Below are positions 6,608 to 9,449 of a stretch of DNA of 9,449 nucleotides, piece after piece (the stretch's first letter is position 1; each line of letters begins with the position of its first letter). Source of the DNA: an uncultured Persicitalea sp. (lineage in GTDB: Bacteria > Bacteroidota > Bacteroidia > Cytophagales > Spirosomataceae); assembly GCA_950075905.1 (NCBI GenBank), contig CATMVR010000133.1, forward strand, positions 1 to 9,449, in the 5' to 3' direction. A program made the translations under genes and the position numbers. The notes below the pieces were generated by a model. It worked only from the letters and a program-made list of their open reading frames with translations. It was not told the DNA's origin and ran no database searches.

Positions 6608-7887
6608 GTATACGTGTGCTCTTGCTGAGCGGCTTTCTTCTGATGCTGGCCCTGTACGCCAGCGCTCAAACCTCCTATCTGCTCCGTCCCGATCGGGTGT
6701 TTGACGGCGAAAATTCGCATCAGGGCTGGTCGGTTTGGGTGGTCAATAATCGCATTGCGGCCGCGGGACCCGAGGGTACCTTCGCCCCGGAAGCTAAGAA
6801 GGCCGAAGTCATTGACCTGAAAGGAATGACACTCCTGCCTGGTCTGATTGAGGGGCACTCCCACCTGTTTCTGCATCCCTACAACGAAACGCCCTGGGAG
6901 GATCAGGTTCTGAAAGATTCACGGTCGTACCGCACCGCCCGGGCGGTCAACCACGCCCGATTAACGCTGTTAGCAGGTTTTACAACGGTAAGAGACCTGG
7001 GTACCGAAGGCGCCGCCTACGACGATGTCGGTCTGCAAAAAGCTATCAATGAAGGACTTGTACCCGGCCCCCGGATGATTATTGCCACCAAGGCGCTCAT
7101 TGCTACCGGAAGCTACGCCCCCAAGGGATTTGGCAGTGATGTAGACATTCCGCAAGGGGCCGAGGAGGCCGACGGGCACGATGATCTGATTAGGGCCGTT
7201 CGGACGCAGATCGGAAAAGGGGCTGACGTCATAAAAATATATGCCGATTACCGGTGGGGATTGAACGGCGAAGCTCGTCCTACGTATAGCGAAGAGGAAA
7301 TTCGGCTGATTGTAGAAACCGCCCGCAGCAGTGGCAGACCCGTAGTAGCACATGCTTCTACGGCCGAAGGCATGCGACGGGCCATTATGGCGGGGGTAGA
7401 AACAATAGAGCATGGCGACGGCGGTACACCGGAAATATGGAAACTGATGCAGGAAAAAAATGTAGCCCTGTGCCCCACTCTCGCCGCCGGAGAAGCCATC
7501 AGCGAATACCGCGGCTGGAAAAAGGGTACCGACCCCGAACCCGCCCGGATCAGCCAGAAGAAAAAGAGCTTTGGCGAAGCCCGCCGTGCGGGCGTACCCA
7601 TGGTCATGGGCGGAGATGTAGGCGTATACGCCCACGGTACCAATGCCCGCGAAATGGAACTGATGGTGGAGTACGGCATGAAACCCCTGGAAGTAATGAG
7701 GTTGTCGACAGCTGGCAACGCCCGGATATTTCACCAGGACAAGCAGTTGGGCGCGGTCAAAAAAGATTTACTGGCCGACCTGATCGCCGTTCGCGGCAAT
7801 CCCGAAGAAACAATTTCTGCTATCCGGAAGGTAGAACTGGTGATGAAAGACGGGAAAATTTACAAATCACCACAAGGAAAGCAGTAA
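6604..7887 (+). CDS. Exported metal-dependent amidohydrolase (imidazolonepropionase/prolidase-like)
   Basis: 427-residue amidohydrolase-superfamily enzyme of the group annotated as imidazolonepropionase-like or Xaa-Pro dipeptidase-like. A signal peptide is evident: MSIRVLL, a hydrophobic run and ALYASA before QTS (cleavage after about residue 21), so it acts in the periplasm or outside. The metal site is complete: HSH (His85, His87), carboxylatable Lys211 in VIKIYADY, His250 in VVAHAST, His270 in TIEHGDG and Asp338 in GGDVGVYAHG. The usual GTDAG around the aspartate is GGDVG here. Flanking beta-sandwich halves are present (RVFDGENS near the N-terminus; ADLIAVRGNP and VMKDGKIY near the end). 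Substrates in this group range from Pro-terminated dipeptides to cyclic amides and cannot be assigned. It is the last gene of the five-gene operon, overlaps the membrane protein by 4 nt, and is followed by a hairpin after 2 nt. Confidence 0.88.
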   Translation: MSIRVLLLSGFLLMLALYASAQTSYLLRPDRVFDGENSHQGWSVWVVNNRIAAAGPEGTFAPEAKKAEVIDLKGMTLLPGLIEGHSHLFLHPYNETPWEDQVLKDSRSYRTARAVNHARLTLLAGFTTVRDLGTEGAAYDDVGLQKAINEGLVPGPRMIIATKALIATGSYAPKGFGSDVDIPQGAEEADGHDDLIRAVRTQIGKGADVIKIYADYRWGLNGEARPTYSEEEIRLIVETARSSGRPVVAHASTAEGMRRAIMAGVETIEHGDGGTPEIWKLMQEKNVALCPTLAAGEAISEYRGWKKGTDPEPARISQKKKSFGEARRAGVPMVMGGDVGVYAHGTNAREMELMVEYGMKPLEVMRLSTAGNARIFHQDKQLGAVKKDLLADLIAVRGNPEETISAIRKVELVMKDGKIYKSPQGKQ

Positions 7888-7889
7888 GT

Positions 7890-7910
7890 CTTCAAATCCC
7901 CGTTTTGAAG
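7890..7910 (+). terminator. Stem-loop directly after the amidohydrolase stop
   Basis: Arms CTTCAAA (7890-7896) and TTTGAAG (7904-7910) form a perfect 7-bp stem with a 7-nt loop, TCCCCGT. It begins 2 nt after the operon's last stop codon, as a 3'-end structure would. No T-run follows (CAACAAAG), so it is not a textbook intrinsic terminator. Confidence 0.35.
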
Positions 7911-7935
7911 CAACAAAGTGAGGTTTTTGGTAGAT

Positions 7936-7983
7936 AGTGCAGATTTTTTTTTGGATATTGCAAGCACAAAGATTTTCTGCACT
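7936..7983. repeat. 48-nt inverted repeat B in the amidohydrolase-gltA gap
   Basis: Perfect 8-bp arms AGTGCAGA (7936-7943) and TCTGCACT (7976-7983) enclose a 32-nt interior that begins with a T9 run (7944-7952). It shares ordered blocks with hairpin A at 3433-3465: TGCAGATTT, TTGGAT, CAA and TCTGCA. No T-run follows the right arm. It lies in a 242-nt non-coding gap, about 150 nt before gltA. Whether it is a small dispersed repeat, an operator pair or an RNA structure cannot be told from this window. Confidence 0.5.
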
Positions 7984-8004
7984 TCGGCAAAAGTTACCTC
8001 CAAT

Positions 8005-8035
8005 TAATCAGGAAATAGTTAATTGTTCCTGATTA
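8005..8035. promoter_or_regulatory. 10-bp dyad upstream of gltA (possible operator or leader hairpin)
   Basis: Perfect arms TAATCAGGAA (8005-8014) and TTCCTGATTA (8026-8035) with an 11-nt AT-rich spacer. Centre-to-centre spacing of the arms is 21 nt, two helical turns, which suits a dimeric DNA-binding protein; it could also fold as RNA. It lies 94 nt before the gltA ATG. The remaining stretch 8036-8129 is AT-rich with a TACATTTC (8072-8079), one base off the TAnnTTTG -7 consensus, but no properly spaced -33 element. I see no small ORF or RNA gene in the 242-nt gap. Confidence 0.45.
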
Positions 8036-8129
8036 TTGAACCTAAACGTCAATTTTGAAAAAGCACCTGAATACATTTCCATAAACCGACAAAACTTTTT
8101 TGTTACTCTAATTTTTTTCGATTATCTAT

Positions 8130-9413
8130 ATGTCACAATCAGCCGAATTGACCCTTGATGGTCAACAGTATACGTTTCCGGTCATCGAGGGCAGCGAACA
8201 GGAAAAAGCCATCGATATTGGCAAGCTGCGCGATAAAACCGGGTACATCACCATAGACAGTGGTTTTAAAAATACCGGTTCTACCCAAAGTGCAATCACC
8301 TTTCTGGACGGAGAGCAGGGGATTCTGAGATACAGAGGGTATTCCATTGAAGATCTGGCCGAAAAGGCCTCTTTTCTTGAAGTAGCCTACCTGCTCATAT
8401 ACGGCGATCTTCCCACGCAGGAGCAGTATCAGGAGTTTGAGTACCAGATTCGCACGCATACGCTGGTCAATGAGGATATGCGGAAAATCTTTGAAGGATT
8501 TCCCGTCAACGCCCACCCAATGGGGGTACTTTCCTCTCTGGTGAGCGCCATGAGCGCCTTCTACCCCGACTCCTACGACTCCAATGCCCCGGCTGATACC
8601 GAAATGCACATCATTCGGATGCTGGCCAAACTGCCTACCATCGCTACCTGGTCGTACAAAAAATCACAGGGGCACCCGGTCAACTACCCCAACAACGACC
8701 TGGACTATTGCTCCAACTTCCTAAACATGATGTTTGCGCTGCCGGTAGAGAAGTACGAGGTAGATCCGGTAGTTTCTAAAGCCCTGAATAAGCTTTTGAT
8801 TTTGCACGCCGACCACGAGCAAAATTGCTCTACGTCTACCGTGCGGCTGGTTGGTTCTTCACACGCCAATGTGTACTCGTCCATTTCTGCTGGAATTGGT
8901 GCTCTGTGGGGGCCACTACACGGTGGTGCCAACCAGGAAGTAATCGAGATGCTGGAAGCCATCAAGGCCGACGGCGGCGATACCCAGAAATACATTAACA
9001 TGGCAAAAGACAGATCGAGCGGTTTTCGTTTGTTTGGCTTTGGGCATCGGGTCTACAAGAACTTCGATCCCCGCGCCCGTATCATCAAAAAAGCCGCCGA
9101 TGACGTACTGAACAAGCTGGGCGTCAAAGACCCTGTACTGGATATCGCCAAAACGCTTGAAAAAGCCGCGCTGGAAGACGAGTACTTCGTATCCCGCAAG
9201 CTGTATCCCAACGTAGACTTCTACTCAGGTATCATCTACCGGGCGCTGGGCATCCCGACCAATATGTTCACGGTGATGTTTGCCATTGGCCGTTTGCCGG
9301 GCTGGATTGCCCAATGGAAAGAAATGCGGGAAAATAAGGAGCCCATTGGCCGTCCCCGTCAGATCTATACGGGTGCTACCCACCGGGAGTTTGTAGACCT
9401 GGAAAAACGCTAA
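8130..9413 (+). CDS. gltA: Citrate synthase, type II (hexameric Gram-negative form)
   Basis: Condenses acetyl-CoA and oxaloacetate to citrate, the entry step of the TCA cycle; cytoplasmic. At 427 residues it is the same length as E. coli GltA and collinear with it. It has the N-terminal beta-domain of the long form (LTLDGQQYTFPVIEG), then EQGILRYRGYSIEDLA, LHADHEQNCSTSTVR (His229), GPLHGGANQEV (catalytic His264), FGFGHRVYKNFDPRA (His306), NVDFYSG (Asp363) and PIGRPRQIYTG near the end. All three catalytic residues are present. Of the E. coli NADH-site residues, Arg163 and Lys167 are kept, but the Cys206 position is Val207 and the Arg109 position is Thr, so NADH inhibition may be weak or absent. 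It is a single gene after a structured 242-nt gap; the next gene lies outside the window. Confidence 0.97.
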   Translation: MSQSAELTLDGQQYTFPVIEGSEQEKAIDIGKLRDKTGYITIDSGFKNTGSTQSAITFLDGEQGILRYRGYSIEDLAEKASFLEVAYLLIYGDLPTQEQYQEFEYQIRTHTLVNEDMRKIFEGFPVNAHPMGVLSSLVSAMSAFYPDSYDSNAPADTEMHIIRMLAKLPTIATWSYKKSQGHPVNYPNNDLDYCSNFLNMMFALPVEKYEVDPVVSKALNKLLILHADHEQNCSTSTVRLVGSSHANVYSSISAGIGALWGPLHGGANQEVIEMLEAIKADGGDTQKYINMAKDRSSGFRLFGFGHRVYKNFDPRARIIKKAADDVLNKLGVKDPVLDIAKTLEKAALEDEYFVSRKLYPNVDFYSGIIYRALGIPTNMFTVMFAIGRLPGWIAQWKEMRENKEPIGRPRQIYTGATHREFVDLEKR

Positions 9414-9449
9414 ATTCCGTAGTTGAAACCAAGTCATATCAGCGCTGCC

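Noticed and set aside
6970..7734. 254-codon minus-strand open frame inside the amidohydrolase
   Set aside because: It overlaps a complete amidohydrolase with all its metal ligands; the translation is low-complexity shadow sequence.
7437..7937. Plus-strand open frame overlapping the end of the amidohydrolase in another frame
   Set aside because: Arg/Pro-rich shadow translation with no motif, fully explained by the codon content of the real gene.

Overview
The window looks like ordinary core chromosome from a member of the Bacteroidota, most likely Cytophagales (a Spirosoma/Dyadobacter-type organism). Three things suggest this. The protein versions resemble that group (a QueE with the LPVMEAFYTLQGEG start, the divergent MiaA form, a DUF2236/MpaB oxygenase). 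Clear Shine-Dalgarno sequences are absent before most starts. Moderately GC-rich genes are separated by AT-rich gaps. The taxonomic assignment is inference from remembered family features, not from a database search.

Layout. At the left edge, on the minus strand, is the N-terminal part of queE (queuosine pathway). Divergent from it is an MpaB/rubber-oxygenase-family protein (291-1343, +). It converges, across a small hairpin, on a lipoprotein of the histidine phosphatase family (1447-1965, -). That gene is divergent from mnmE (2064-3416, +). After a 33-nt hairpin comes a tight run of five plus-strand genes (3500-7887): a pirin, a GNAT-like protein related to a domain of phage homing endonucleases, miaA, a small four-helix membrane protein and an exported amidohydrolase. 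Gaps and overlaps in this run are -8, -4, +15 and -4 nt, so it reads as one operon. A 242-nt non-coding gap holding three separate dyads (7888-8129) precedes gltA, the type II citrate synthase (8130-9413). The last 36 nt hold nothing I can identify.

How the genes fit together. Three genes act on the tRNA anticodon loop: queE (Q at G34), mnmE (cmnm5U34) and miaA (i6A37). They are in three different transcription units, so this is proximity rather than one operon. Pirin, the amidohydrolase and citrate synthase are metabolic, with no obvious shared pathway.

I found no mobile element, CRISPR array, tRNA, rRNA, prophage or defence system. Points worth a second look are: a queE that lacks one of its three Fe-S cysteines and has no in-frame ATG at the expected start; the GNAT-like protein translationally coupled to miaA; and two intergenic hairpins that share the same ordered sequence blocks.
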